This document shows positions 1-10,391 of a DNA stretch of 64,000 nucleotides, piece after piece. The stretch is from Amphibalanus amphitrite (Eukaryota; Arthropoda; Thecostraca; Balanomorpha; Balanidae), in the NCBI RefSeq assembly GCF_019059575.1, contig NW_024881563.1, positions 744,001 through 808,000 on the forward strand, given 5' to 3'. Each line of letters starts with the position of its first letter. The first letter of the stretch is position 1. The position numbers were made by a program, and so were the translations under genes. The notes beneath the pieces were generated by a model. It was not told the DNA's origin and did not search any database. It worked only from the letters and a program-made list of their open reading frames with translations.

Positions 1-112
1 GGTGCATTTGGGGGCGGGGGGTTAATTTATATTGCCGCCCCTGTCGAGTTTCGAATGGGGGGGGGGGGCTTTAGTCCCTGCCGACCCCCCCCCCCCCCTG
101 GATCCGCCAGTG
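1..112. mobile_element. Right end of a hAT-like poly-G/C element
   Basis: The block ends with the terminal motif GGATCCGCCAGTG after a run of C's. The same terminus recurs at 25790-25802 and, in the other orientation, at 23330 and 24896. The text before the C run (tagtccct...) also resembles 43711-43740. The left end lies outside the window. The assignment to hAT rests on the sibling at 23330-25802, which has an exact 8-bp target duplication. Confidence 0.6.
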
Positions 113-295
113 ACTATGGTACATTTTACCTTACTTATTGAGCGACCTAGCATTTCCTCAGATCTACTGCCCTTGACTGCCGTCCTTCCGACTGTTCCGA
201 CATCTGTTTTGACCTTTGCTCTGGCCGTGGGCCGCGCCAGGTGCCAGCGGGTGCGCAGACCGACTTTGACGCTGCCTCTTCTCTGTGCTCCACAG

Positions 296-427
296 TGAGG
301 CAAGCGGCGCGCAGGGCCATCAAACGCTACAAGCACGCCTCGAGCGGCTCCGACTCAGAGCCGGGCTCGGACCCGGCGCCACGCCGCGGCCGTGGCGTCG
401 CTCACGACTCCGACTTCAAAATGTCCG
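296..427 (+). CDS. sno: strawberry notch homologue, internal exon (Ser/Asp-rich linker)
   Basis: This is a GC-rich internal exon preceded by a good acceptor (pyrimidine tract ending in ctccacag at 295) and followed by a donor gtcagt at 428. It starts with two bases that finish a codon and ends one base into a codon. The peptide begins RQAARRAIKRYK, continues with SSGSDSEPGSD and a basic APRRGRG stretch, and ends HDSDFKMS. On its own it has no recognisable domain. Its final phase and last residues run directly into the next exon at 11883, giving a continuous acidic linker. SBNO proteins carry such low-complexity charged linkers between their two helicase-like halves. Its membership of the same gene as the downstream exons is inferred from phase, strand and composition. 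Confidence 0.6.
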
Positions 428-523
428 GTCAGTACGCCGGCGCAGCAAACCTTGTGGCAGCCTTTGCAACATTGCAATTGATTAGCAACCTAACTTTGTT
501 TTAATAACTATTAGAGTACAGGT
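428..523. other. Start of intron after first recognised exon
   Basis: AT-rich sequence between the donor at 428 and the candidate LTR. No feature was recognised. This intron runs about 11.4 kb to 11882 and is filled with mobile elements. Confidence 0.5.
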
Positions 524-804
524 TGTTACAGCTCGGCGAGTTTGAATTTCATTATCGACTGTCTGGCGGAAGCGCCTGACAGAATAGCACCTCGGGATTG
601 TGTATCTGAAATTGTACATTTTTGTCTGGGAATTTTAGGGACGGATTGAGACAGAATCAGGCCGGAATAAAACGGACGAACAGGAAACTTGATGCATTAA
701 TAATGAAAGAAAAATGAATTAAGATAATTCACACTAACGAGTAAATAGCATTTCAAAACTTTGATTGACGTATTCAATTACACATAAACGCTGGATCTGC
801 CACA
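524..804 (+). repeat. Candidate 5' LTR of the BEL-like retrotransposon
   Basis: The block begins TGTTACAG and ends GCCACA, so it has the usual TG...CA ends, and it sits just before a primer-binding-like sequence and the gag frame. It contains ggaataaaac, a possible polyadenylation signal. No second LTR is present because the element is cut off at 2.6 kb, so the boundaries cannot be confirmed. Confidence 0.45.
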
Positions 805-809
805 TAATT

Positions 810-826
810 TGGCGACCGTGACAGGA
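810..826 (+). other. Primer-binding-site-like sequence
   Basis: TGGCGACCGTGACAGGA follows the candidate LTR after a five-base spacer and lies 15 bp before the gag start codon. TGG-starting sites of this kind, complementary to a tRNA 3' end, are usual for LTR retrotransposons. The specific tRNA was not determined. Confidence 0.5.
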
Positions 827-840
827 CACTGTGATAGAAA

Positions 841-2637
841 ATGGATCGCTACGTAGAACTAGCTGCAAACCATGGTCTATCTGGACTGGAAGCCTTAGAA
901 TTCGCAGCAAAGCAGTATGAAAAGGGCCAGGAACGGGAAGAAAGAAGACTCGTGAGAGAGAAGGACAGTGAAGAAAGTGAAAAAGAACGAGAACGTGAGG
1001 AAAGGGAGAAAGAAAGACAGTTCGAACTCGAAAAGCTTCGTCTAAGTAATAGCTCCAAAGTGAACCAGCCTGTAACTTCCAGAAAGTTGCCGAAACTCCC
1101 TCCATACGAAGAAAATGAAGATATAGACATATCCTATCTAACCCGGTTTGAAAGAATAGCACAGGCGAGTGATTGGGAGGGACCGAGATGACTCAGTGCA
1201 CTTCTAACTGGAAAAGCCCTAGAAGTGTACCATCGATTGAGCGCAGAAGAAGCAGATGATTACGACGTACTCAAAGAGGCATTACTGAAACGATTTGGCT
1301 TAACTGCCGAAGGCTTCCGCAAGCGACTACGTGAATCTCCTCCAGAACCAGACGAGACGCTGGGCCAGTACATCACTCGCCTGACTACCTACCTGGAGAA
1401 GTGGATGTCGCTGAGCGAAATTCGGGCTTCGCTGGATGGTCTCAGATAGCTGACGCTCATTGAACAGTTCCTCTCGGCGTGCCCAAAAGAACTAGAGCTC
1501 TTCTTGAAACGGAACGGCCACGGTACGTTAGAGGAAATCTCATGTGCCGCCGAACAATTCTTGACAGCCAGCGGGCAGACCCTTCACAGCATGCGCATGA
1601 CAGAAAAGGGTGCCAGTCAGAAGCGCAGCTGGAGGGTCCCCTCCCAAGCGACGCTGGTACCGGTGAATTCATCCGCCGCTGCACTTTAGGTCATGACCAA
1701 GAAAACGCCGATGTGTGCCTTCTGTCTCTTAGGACACGAAACCGTGCAATGCAAGAAGACCGAAACGCTATCTGTGGATGAGCGTCGGCGACGGCTTCTC
1801 GCCGCTGGGGCCTGTTTCAACTGTTTGGGCCCATCGCACATCGCACGGACATGCAACGACGAGAAGCGGTGTGATAGCTGTGGTAAAAGACATCACATTA
1901 CGTTGTGTGCCGAAGAACAGCCTGTAGAGTCGATTATTGCGGCGCAGTCACAGGTCGTGGAGAAAAAGAGGGTTCTGTTTCAAACAGCTCGGGCGGTGGC
2001 TGTTGGACCCGCCGGCAACAAGAATATCAGACTCCTCCTGGACACCGGATCCAACCAATCATTCATATCGACCGGTCTCTCTCAGGAGCTGAAGTGTGAA
2101 CAGCGCGGTACGCAGCAAAAAACAATATCAACATTCGGTGGAAATCGCATGGCACAGAAGCGTATGAGGTCGGTCAACATCACCCTGATGAACACACGCG
2201 ACCCCATGAAATATGTGAACCAGACCGTCTCAGAAATCGACCGCATCTGCGGCCCACTCAATGAGGCGCCGGTCGACCTGGAAAGGTACAAACCTCTGAA
2301 AGACCTAGTCCTTGCCGATTCTCCGGCTGAATGGCACTCCGATGATATCGACGTCCTAATCGGCATGGATTACTATCAGGATATCGTGAATGGTCCTGTG
2401 ACAACTGGAGAGGATGGTCCAGTCGCCTGGGAGACAATATTCGGTTGGGTGCTGGGAGGACGAGCAACCACCGATGGGACAGCTCCTGACCAAAGCGTGA
2501 TGTTTCTACACGCTGGGACACCCAAAGAAGACAGGGAGCGGCTGTGGACGCTGGAATCCATCGGAATAGAACCTCCATCGTTTCCATCGAAAGTAGAAGA
2601 GAAGCGAGCTGACGAATGGTTTTCGATGTGCGGCTAG
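841..2637 (+). pseudogene. LTR retrotransposon Gag-protease: SCAN-like Gag with BEL/Pao-type DUF1758 region
   Basis: One reading frame runs the whole length and is broken only by in-frame stops at 1189 (TGA), 1447 (TAG) and 1687 (TAG). In order it has a Met start (MDRYVELAANHGLSG), a Glu/Arg/Lys-rich coiled-coil-like segment, and a SCAN-like capsid region (for example GKALEVYHRLSAEEA, KEALLKRFGLTAEGF and LIEQFLSACPKELELFLK). Cys/His clusters follow (CAFCLLGHETVQC, CFNCLGPSHIARTC, CDSCGKRHHITLC). An aspartic protease motif LLDTGSNQSFI comes next, then WETIFGWVLGG and LWTLESIGI, which are typical of BEL/Pao polyproteins. SCAN-like Gags are usually seen with Gypsy-type elements, so the combination is unusual. 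Reverse transcriptase, RNase H and integrase are missing because the 143-bp satellite begins at about 2618; the last eight or so residues are satellite. This copy cannot be functional. Confidence 0.85.
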
Positions 2638-3338
2638 AACTTTGCACGCGCTACATTTTGGTGCCAAAATTTTGAAAATCGGACAATATTTAGTGGCACT
2701 TTTTCAGTTCCCCGTCCTTTGACCTTGAATTTGACCTTGAAGTTTGACCTTGATTAAAATAGTTTTCGATGTGCGGCTAGAACTCTGCACGTGCTACATT
2801 TTGGTGCCAAAATTTTGAAAATCGGACAATATTTAGTGGCACTTTTGCAGTTCCCCGTCCTTTGACCTTGAATTTGACTTTGAAGTTTGACCTTGATGAA
2901 AATGGTTTTGATGTGCGGCTAGAACTTTGCACGCGCTACATTTTGGTGCCATATTTTTGAAAGTCGGACAATATTTAGTGGCACTTTTTCAGTTCCCCGT
3001 CCTTTGACCTTGAATTTGACCTTGAAGTTTGACCTTGATGAAAATGGTTTTCGATGTGCGGCTAGAACTTTGCACGCGCTACATTTTGGTGCCAAAATTT
3101 TGAAAATCAGACAATATTTACTGGCATTTTTTCAGTTCCCCGTCCTTTGACCTTGAATTTGACCTTGAAGTTTGACCTCGATGAAAATGGTTTTCGATGT
3201 GCGGCTAGAACTTTGCACGCGCTACATTTTGGTGCCAAAATTTTGAAGATCGGACAATATTTACTGGCACTTTTTCAGTTACCCGTCCTTTGACCTTGAA
3301 TTTGACCTTGAAGGTCAAGGTTTAGGGGAGAATTGGTT
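2618..3338 (+). repeat. 143-bp tandem repeat, five copies
   Basis: The unit begins ttttcgatgtgcggctagaa and its copies start the gatgtgcggc motif at 2625, 2768, 2910, 3053 and 3196, a period of 142-143 bp. Copies differ by a few substitutions. Each holds ttgaccttgaatttgacc-type text, so the array is rich in the TGACC/GGTCA motif seen elsewhere in the window. It abruptly replaces the retrotransposon reading frame on its left. Confidence 0.95.
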
Positions 3339-3720
3339 CGATTTTCGTGATCCTCATGGTCCAATTGACCTTGGACGAGGTTTTGGCTAAAATCGGTGCT
3401 CGTCGCTGGAAAAGTCGCTGGCGACGTCGCCAACTTCACGGACATTGCCAGCGAACCACCCGAGCGACAGTGGCTGGTATGCTGGAGCCTCCGGGCTTTC
3501 GGCTGCTGGCCATGTCGCGTCGCGCCTTTCTTACCGGGCGACCTCGTCCTGGAACCGCCTGCCGTCGGCCGCCACCAGCTCCGAAACGCGAGCTGATTGT
3601 TTACGTTTACTGGATACGTGCTTTTAATTTTTATGTTTACTCATCAGTGTGCATCGTGCTTCTTTTTCACCCTTTTCTTTTTAATCGATGTCTCATTTAT
3701 GTATTTTGACTCAGGCATGA
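3339..3720 (+). mobile_element. 3' fragment of a non-LTR retrotransposon (LINE)
   Basis: A short frame at 3445-3627 contains LSYRATSSWNRLPSA, which matches the pattern at the C-terminus of LINE reverse transcriptases (aromatic, Tyr-Arg-Ala-Ala, Trp-Asn-x-Leu-Pro). It is followed by a few basic and hydrophobic residues and AT-rich 3' sequence. No catalytic part is left. The family was not determined. Confidence 0.5.
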
Positions 3721-4141
3721 CATTAACCCACCATGTGGAATGGCCTGTAAATATGTAGGCGTGGTCTAGGCGTGGTCTTCTCTGCTCTCTGGCACGTGGC
3801 CAAGACGTCAAGTTCCAAGAGCACAGAGTGTATTGCGCACAAGCACGGCGCACCAGACTCGCACAACCAATCTCCACCAAGCCCAGACTTCCATTGCCCA
3901 TGCGCGGCCGCCGCTACCTCCCGCTACGTCTCCCGTAGGTGGCAGCACCTCCCGGCTGACCTGCTGACATCTACCGGAACATACACGAAGCTCATCCTTA
4001 CAAATACACTGTACTGTACTGTACTGTACTGTAGGCGAGGTTAATTGAACCCACTACACGATGTGCGGACACACTCACAGACAGACGGATTCTATTAAAA
4101 TAGTTACGGAGCGAGCGAAGCGAGCGGAGTCTTTCCTTAGA
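3721..4141. other. Unassigned intronic sequence with a TGTAC microsatellite
   Basis: No protein similarity was recognised. Around 4008-4033 there is a short (ctgta)n run. The stretch 4105-4125 (gagcgagcgaagcgagcgg) is locally repetitive. The rest may be the untranslated end of a retrotransposon, but nothing shows this. Confidence 0.4.
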
Positions 4142-4145
4142 TTAA

Positions 4146-5285
4146 CCCGCGCCCGGCTGGGGGTCCTGGATTTCCACGCCCTGCTGGGGGGTGTTTGAAC
4201 ACCCCCCCCCCCTTGTAACTCGGCTCCTGGGCCACGTAGCGATACGCGGAAGGCGGTGTTCGAAAGAGCGTAAAAAATAATGAGGAAATAACTTCGGTCA
4301 ATTTTTTGGTCAGGCCAAAGGTTAGGTCACCAGAGGTCATTAAAGGCAAAATTTCGCCGATTTCCAGGTCGAATGTCGAAAATTTCCAAGAAGCTAACGC
4401 ATAACTCGGGAACCAATAGAGCTACAGCGCCGCGGAAAAGTGCATTCGATAGCCCTATTAACGCCCTTTCTGAGTAATTCTCTCAGATTTGACCTAACGT
4501 CAACGGTTTTGCCTGCAGGGGGCAAAAACTGCAAAAATAGCCGATTTTTTCGGAAACAGTTTTTCTGCAATAACTTTTGACCCAAGTCTTGTACGAGCTT
4601 ACTTTTACCGGCATCGTGTTCCTCTCGTCAAGACGCATCGAATGAACTATAACTTGACCTTGAAAGGTCAACTTGAAAATTTGACCTCAGGTCAAGGTCA
4701 TGACCTAACCGGAAAGGGTCATGTTGCATATCAGTCGATCCGTATCGTGAGCTGAACACATATAAGGCGTTTTCATCGCTCTAGCATGCCTCTATCAAAA
4801 GTTATTTGCGAAAAACTGTTAGATACCATTCGTGACTTAAGATGACCTCAGGGCACAAACAAGGGTCACGGACACCATTTTCATGTTCAGTGTGTCTAAA
4901 CCACTTGTAACCTGGTCTTTGGGAGTGTTTATAATGTCTTTCGTCCAAAAGAGGCGCATTTCAATTTTCTCCCATTGACTTATAATGGGGAGGTCGCAAA
5001 ATTGACCTGACCTTAGGTCATCGATATCAAAATTCTGAGATATACGTTTTGTACATGCTATTGCTCTTAGCAATCGCTGAAAGTTTCAAAGCGATCGGTC
5101 ACTCGGTGTAGCTATGACAGACATTGAAACTTTTTATGAGGTGAGGTCACTTCAAGTGACCTGGTGACCTGACCTTGAATGACCTTGGTCTGAAATTATT
5201 TACAACATGTGTAGAATTGATGCACCTGCCGGCCGTGCGGACGCTTTTGCGAGGCTTATATCTCAGCAACCACTTGACCGATTTA
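4146..5285 (+). mobile_element. TTAA-flanked poly-G/AGGTCA-rich element, left part
   Basis: TTAA at 4142-4145 is followed by CCCGCGCCCGGCTGGGGG, close to the left end at 63271. G and C runs follow, then text dense in ggtca/tgacc (for example around 4650-4710, 4980-5030 and 5140-5190). No coding capacity is seen. The right end was not found: a Tc1/mariner element starts at 5286 and a different repeat lies beyond it. Confidence 0.55.
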
Positions 5286-6641
5286 CAGGGTGGAAAGTAA
5301 TTACGCGAACATGTATTTTCTTACAATTTCGCCCGTCAGTGGAGATTTTGTATGAGCGCGGGCTGTTATGGAACATGACTGGTCGTGTTTGTTGTCGCCT
5401 CATCTAACAAAAGTGACCTTACTTTGAAAAATGACTTGGAAGGTCTACAACACCTCTCGGCTTCGAGTGGTGCTGACGCCATACGCTGCTCAAGACCAAA
5501 ATGGGCAAAGAGCTCAATTTGAAGTTGCCAGGGAAAGCGTTTGTGATTATTTTGGCTGGATTGGTGCGGAAGGGACTCGGAACGGTCTCGGCACCAGCAT
5601 TACTCAATTACACCTTTGGTTGAAGCATAATAAAACTTAAGAGGACTTAAAAAGCAAAGCCGTTGGCGGCAGTAAAACCTCGGCGAATTCAGGCGCCGAA
5701 TGGGTGGTCACCATTTCCGCGACCAAACGACAACAGTCGACCCGAAAACAGGCGAAATGGTTTACTTTGGCCGGGTACCCGATCTAAGATATCACGATTC
5801 ATGCATAAATCCGTGAAAATTCGAAAATCAAGCCGTACAAACAATCGAGATGGCCAAAATTCATGAATTAACAGCAGGATTGTCAATTTAAGTTTTCTAA
5901 AGACCGCCAAACCTGAACAGAGGAGGACAGGCAGCTGGCTTTGTGGTTGGGTGAGACATCTTCGAAGCTATTTCATCCGTCAAACCTGCAGAACAACGCG
6001 TTGGGGGCTGCTGATGCGTCCGACGTCCCGCCCGTCCCAACCTTCAAACATCCGGCAAAGGAACACATCAGCGTGTTATGAGCGCCCGGATGGTGTCAGA
6101 ATTGCATGTAGTGACCAACAAGGCCACCAAAAATAAAGTATGCAACTAGTGGAACATCCTTCCAGACGAGTCTCTTTATCTAATCCATCAATGCACCAAA
6201 AGGGGCAAAATGATTGAGCGCACTTTTGTGCCCGACGCAAAGAAACTCTTCTTCATGATTGATAAAGTCCTTCCTCTCACGGCCAAAAAGACGCAAGACT
6301 GGTGCTTTGAGAACCCGTTCTTCTTCTGGGCATATAATGGTCAATCAGGGAATAGCCCAGACCTCAATTTGATCAAAAATATCCAGGCGACTCTTCAGGA
6401 GAGCGTCTAAGAGCTGCTAGTAGCCACCAACATCGATTGCCTCACCAGACAGCTCCAGGAGGCGTGGACTAAGCTTTGGCCAACAGTGCTTGACATGCTC
6501 ATGTCAATTATGCCTGAACGCCTTTGTCAGTGTATCGCACATAAATAGGAATATATGAAAAGATGAAATTTTCATGTTACTGCCGCTTTTTCCATTGCTA
6601 TGAGACGAAAAAATATGTTCGCGTAATTACTTTCCACCCTG
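5286..6641 (+). mobile_element. Tc1/mariner DNA transposon
   Basis: Perfect terminal inverted repeats of about 27 bp start CAGGGTGGAAAGTAATTACG at 5286 and mirror this at 6615-6641. The element is flanked by TA at 5284-5285 and 6642-6643, the standard Tc1/mariner target duplication. Length is 1356 bp, normal for the superfamily. The interior holds a decayed transposase read on the + strand. The near-perfect ends suggest recent insertion relative to the coding decay, or selection on the ends during cross-mobilisation. Confidence 0.92.
6210..6550 (+). pseudogene. Tc1/mariner transposase, C-terminal part (inactive)
   Basis: The readable part shows LTAKKTQDWCFENPFFFW followed by GNSPDLNLIKNIQATLQESV, the usual C-terminal catalytic block of Tc1/mariner transposases. 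In that block the third acidic catalytic residue normally lies in the position read here as Lys (codon AAA near 6375), so the DDE/D triad is incomplete. An in-frame stop follows QESV; after it ELLVATNIDCLTRQLQEAW and MLMSIMPERLCQCI continue the family pattern. Upstream, 5431-5866 probably holds the decayed N-terminal DNA-binding half, but frames are too broken to place it. Confidence 0.85.
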
Positions 6642-6759
6642 TACATGCGGTAATTTTTGTAGGGTAGCTCCATTCCTTCTACCAAGTATTGGACTATTCC
6701 CGATGCATGTGGGTGACCCCTTATGCACGTGCCACGTGCAAAACGAAGAGGTGTCAGTT

Positions 6760-7110
6760 TTGTAATTGTTGCAATATCTCGGTAACTACTGGGCCGATTG
6801 CACTGAAAGTTGGCATGTAGGTAGGCGCACGTGCAGGGGTCGTTTCCAGATCTCGAGAACGGCTCGACCGATTGCGCTCAAATTTGGTACACAGTTAGGG
6901 AGCAGTTAGTAGGGTGCCGTGCACAAGTCAGTCGGGACCCATTTTGCACGTGCGCACATGCAGGGTGCCGCTTCCAGATCTCGAGAACGGCTGGGCCGAT
7001 TGTGCTCAAATTTGGCACATCGCTAGAGACCGGTTAGTAGGGTGCCGTGCACAAGTCAGTTGGAGGTACCCCCTCGCAACTTCGCACGTGCAAGGCCCAC
7101 CCTCTCGCTC
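6760..7110 (+). repeat. Tandem repeat of about 130 bp with gcacgtgc blocks
   Basis: The segment agatctcgagaacggctcg at 6846 recurs at 6976 with few changes, and a related shorter unit begins near 6770 (aatatctcggtaactactgg). Units share ctcaaatttggyacac and gccgtgcacaagtcagt. Very similar text occurs at 60420-60700 inside a Helentron-like element, so this is likely a fragment of that family. Confidence 0.75.
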
Positions 7111-8991
7111 GCTCCGTTAGTCGCCCCAAAAGGCGTTATACTGGTAAGTTAGATTTTATGAAGCTTAAAGGGACTGTCCCACCTTAATATTAGAATTGAG
7201 TTGAGATAGCCATCTTGATGGGCGTTTTTTGAAAATCAGAGCCTTGAAAACCGTTTCTCCAGCAATTACTTCATCGCAAATAAATTTGTGTTTGATTTTA
7301 ACATCTGTGCAAATAAGTGCCACAATGTATTGGTATTGGCACTTAAAACCTGTGACGTTTCTGCCTTTTCAGAAGTTTCTGTATTTGTCGACTTGTTTTT
7401 TATTGAAACCTTGAAAAATAACAACGCCTCTTGGAACAGCGCCCAATCCGTTCCGGCGCCGCGAAGTGGAGGAATAAATTGATATGCCAAACTAATTCTA
7501 ATAGTCTTCTAATTCTTGTAATATTTTTATTTTTGTATTTAAATAGTTAAGAGGCCGTTCTAAATGTGACTGAAGAATGCAAGATCCATGAACTTATCAA
7601 TGGCAGGTGTCAAGTTCAAGTGTGCAACTCACTAAAATTAATCATAGTATCAAAATGATAAATGATTTGCTCACTGCTGTTTCAACTCCATAATCAACAA
7701 GACATGCTCTGAGAAGTTCACAATCTATTGATGGTGACAACTAAGGAAGAGACAATGAATGTTCACCTTTTTATTTCTGAGCATCCAAGACGACTAACCT
7801 TGAGCCGTTAAACATTGATAATACCCTGTTTGCTGAAGTGTGGGTGGCCTGAGGTCGACCATGCCTAGTAAAGAACTGTTGTTTGTGTAAACACCATGCA
7901 GAGGTGTTTTGAAATAAATTTTAGTGATGTAATGTATCATTCTTTGAACTGAGTTGCTGATGGCGGATGAAAGCGGAAGTGCTGCACGTTGAATCAGAAA
8001 TGCTCTGTTGCACTTTTAAGCTTATGTTAGATTTTATACATGGCTTAGTTTTCCTGCAGATTTCATCTTAAAGCTGTCAATAGTGTTTTACCTTTGTTTC
8101 CTGGCAGCAGATCCAGCTAGGTACTAACATGAGCATGGGACTGGGCCTTTGTACCACAGTCGCTGCGCTGCTTGTCAAAACCTAGGTAATGTGCTTTGTT
8201 AGGCCATGCTGTGCATTTTTTAAACCTTAAGAGTACTTTGTGATCATTGACACACATATTGCACCTGACAAACAGCAGCAAAATCACACTCCATCCTTAC
8301 CTCTGTGCAGTGTCACCCAACAGACAACAGGGCTTCAAAACAGGCAGCTTCCGCATTCAAGTCGCTTCTTGCAACTATGTGACTAATGTCAGGACAATAG
8401 ATGTGCTGTACAGGGAAGGTGTGTTCTGTGTAGCTCTTGAAAAATGAAGTCATGCCTAAAATTCAGTTTAGAATATTACAATTACGAATAACTTGGATAA
8501 AAGTTGCAAAACATGAACTCTGACTGGTCAGTTGAAATGTCTTGAGTCAGTGAATCACGCCTGGGCTGGAGGTGGTCAGTTCCCTGACTTGCGCGACCTC
8601 GGGCAGGAGATGTGGGACTTGTACATGGACAAATTGAATAGATGCTAGCCTAGATCATGTCGTGGCTGCAGTCCAAGACATGTTCACTAGTTGCTGTTGC
8701 TGCCGCCGCCTGCTGCTGCCCTGCGTGCCGGCTGGCAGCTCACTGCTGGACTGTTTGCGCGCCAGGCATCCTACTGGACGAGTGGGGTAGGTCGCAGATC
8801 TTTGAGAGTGAAACGTTTGGTCTAAATGTAGCTGAAACTCTTGTAAATAATTTAATGTAAAGGCAAAATTTCAGAGGACTCCATTGGGGTCTCAGTGGTG
8901 ACAATCAGAACTTGATCAGAACTGTTATGCTGAATACTGAAACTGAGAATAGGGCTGAGCTGGTGGGCTAGATTGGATGATGATGTAAATA

Positions 8992-9099
8992 ATAAACCAA
9001 ATTATTACAAATGCATTCAAATATATTCAAAAAGACACACATGTCTTTTTGTGTGTCTTTTTGAATATATTTGAATGCATTTGTAATAATTTGGTTTAT
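8992..9099. repeat. Perfect 49-bp inverted repeat with a 10-bp loop
   Basis: Arms 8992-9040 and 9051-9099 are exact reverse complements over all 49 bases, separated by atgtcttttt. The arm starts ataaaccaaattattacaaa. No target duplication is evident. As RNA it would form a long uninterrupted hairpin. Confidence 0.97.
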
Positions 9100-9499
9100 G
9101 CTGGGCTAGAATTTAATATGCAGGCTTACAAGGTCCCCAGTTAATCCACAAATTTGTCAGACTTGCCTGTAGGCAAATTTATGCAGATGAAATGTTTCTG
9201 GCAGATAGCCCTGAGGCAAAATGCTATTCAAGCTTGTTCCGCAGCTCGTTGCGTTCCACATGAGCCACTAAATCAGAATCACACAACTCTGCCAAATGTG
9301 CTGAAAGGCCACGATTTTTCCAATAGGTAGGTATATTTATTATTCTTTCACAGACACAACAAAAATACAAATGCAGGTCACTACAATTCATTCTGCTTCA
9401 ATTACAATTGCTGGAATGTGTTTTGCAGACTTATTTTGAATCTTGAACAGACTATATTATATTACTTTGCTCATGGGCCCAGGCCAGTACTACAGAGTA

Positions 9500-9800
9500 T
9501 GGCTCGCAGGTCGCCAAGGAGCACTGGCCCAAGTTCAAAATTGACACAAACCCTTCAAACAGAGCCCGAAAATTCACACCAAAGGGGGCTGAGAGTAAAC
9601 AAAAAATGCACCAAACCCCAAAATGGCCAGTCAAAATCTACACTGACCTCAAATCCCCACAATGCTACACATCTGCACCACAGCAAGCCAAATTCGCACC
9701 CCGCTACACTAAATCTGCAGTCTGGACCACACTAAACCAAATCCGCACCGCACCACACCACACTCAATCCGCACCAGACGAAGGAGTCCGCTCTGACAAA
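9500..9800 (+). repeat. C/A-rich degenerate repetitive stretch
   Basis: Marked strand asymmetry: almost G-poor text with recurring aaatccgcacc, cacaccacac and caaattcgcacc motifs. No clear fixed period and no protein similarity. Confidence 0.5.
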
Positions 9801-10391
9801 ATCTAGACAAAATTGCCATACTTTGCAGTCTGGCTCATGGCTATATCCATTGTGATTCTTAGGTCTGATTATTGAAGTTGAGCTCACTTCCATGTGCCCA
9901 AGACATTGTGGGCAGCATCAATAATCAAATATCAAAATCTTGCTTTTGCTTATTAGGGAGCATTCTATAATCTTTTAAAAATGATAAATAAGGCCTTGTT
10001 GATATTCTTTGCAGTTTGCAACCTTCTTCTTGACAAAGTTCAAGCTTCAATTTTCCAATTTTCATTTCTATCCTTTCCATGAACATTGAACATGTTACTA
10101 AAATACAAATTTCCTGAGTTTTGATTTCATGCGCAATGTTTATACTATTCGCGGCAGAAGCGTAACAAAAATTTGTGCCACCGATTTGGCAGCTAGGAAA
10201 AAACTTTGCCCGATAAAAAAGCAATCATATGACGTAATCGATCCAAAAGCTTTAAATTGGAATTTTTAAACAATTAGCCAACTATGGGCCGAATGTTTGC
10301 CAATTTCGTGTAAAGGGGCCCCTAATCTATGTCTTGCAACACAAGAACAGTATATCAAAGCAATTTTTTGAAGGTGGGACAGTCCCTTTAA

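Larger units (their letters stand above)
7169..10387. mobile_element. TTAA-flanked element with AGGGACTGTCCCACCTT ends
   Basis: TTAA at 7165-7168 and 10388-10391 flank matching inverted termini AGGGACTGTCCCACCTT. The subterminal text is asymmetric (left TTAATATTAG, right TTCAAAAAA), and both versions are found again, in opposite orientation, at 25093-25565. TTAA duplications are typical of piggyBac and Kolobok elements. The 3.2-kb interior has no convincing transposase. It contains the perfect palindrome at 8992-9099 and a C/A-rich stretch near 9500-9800. Confidence 0.8.

Noticed and set aside
2618..3338. CRISPR-like array
   Set aside because: The units are contiguous 143-bp repeats without spacers in a eukaryotic context.
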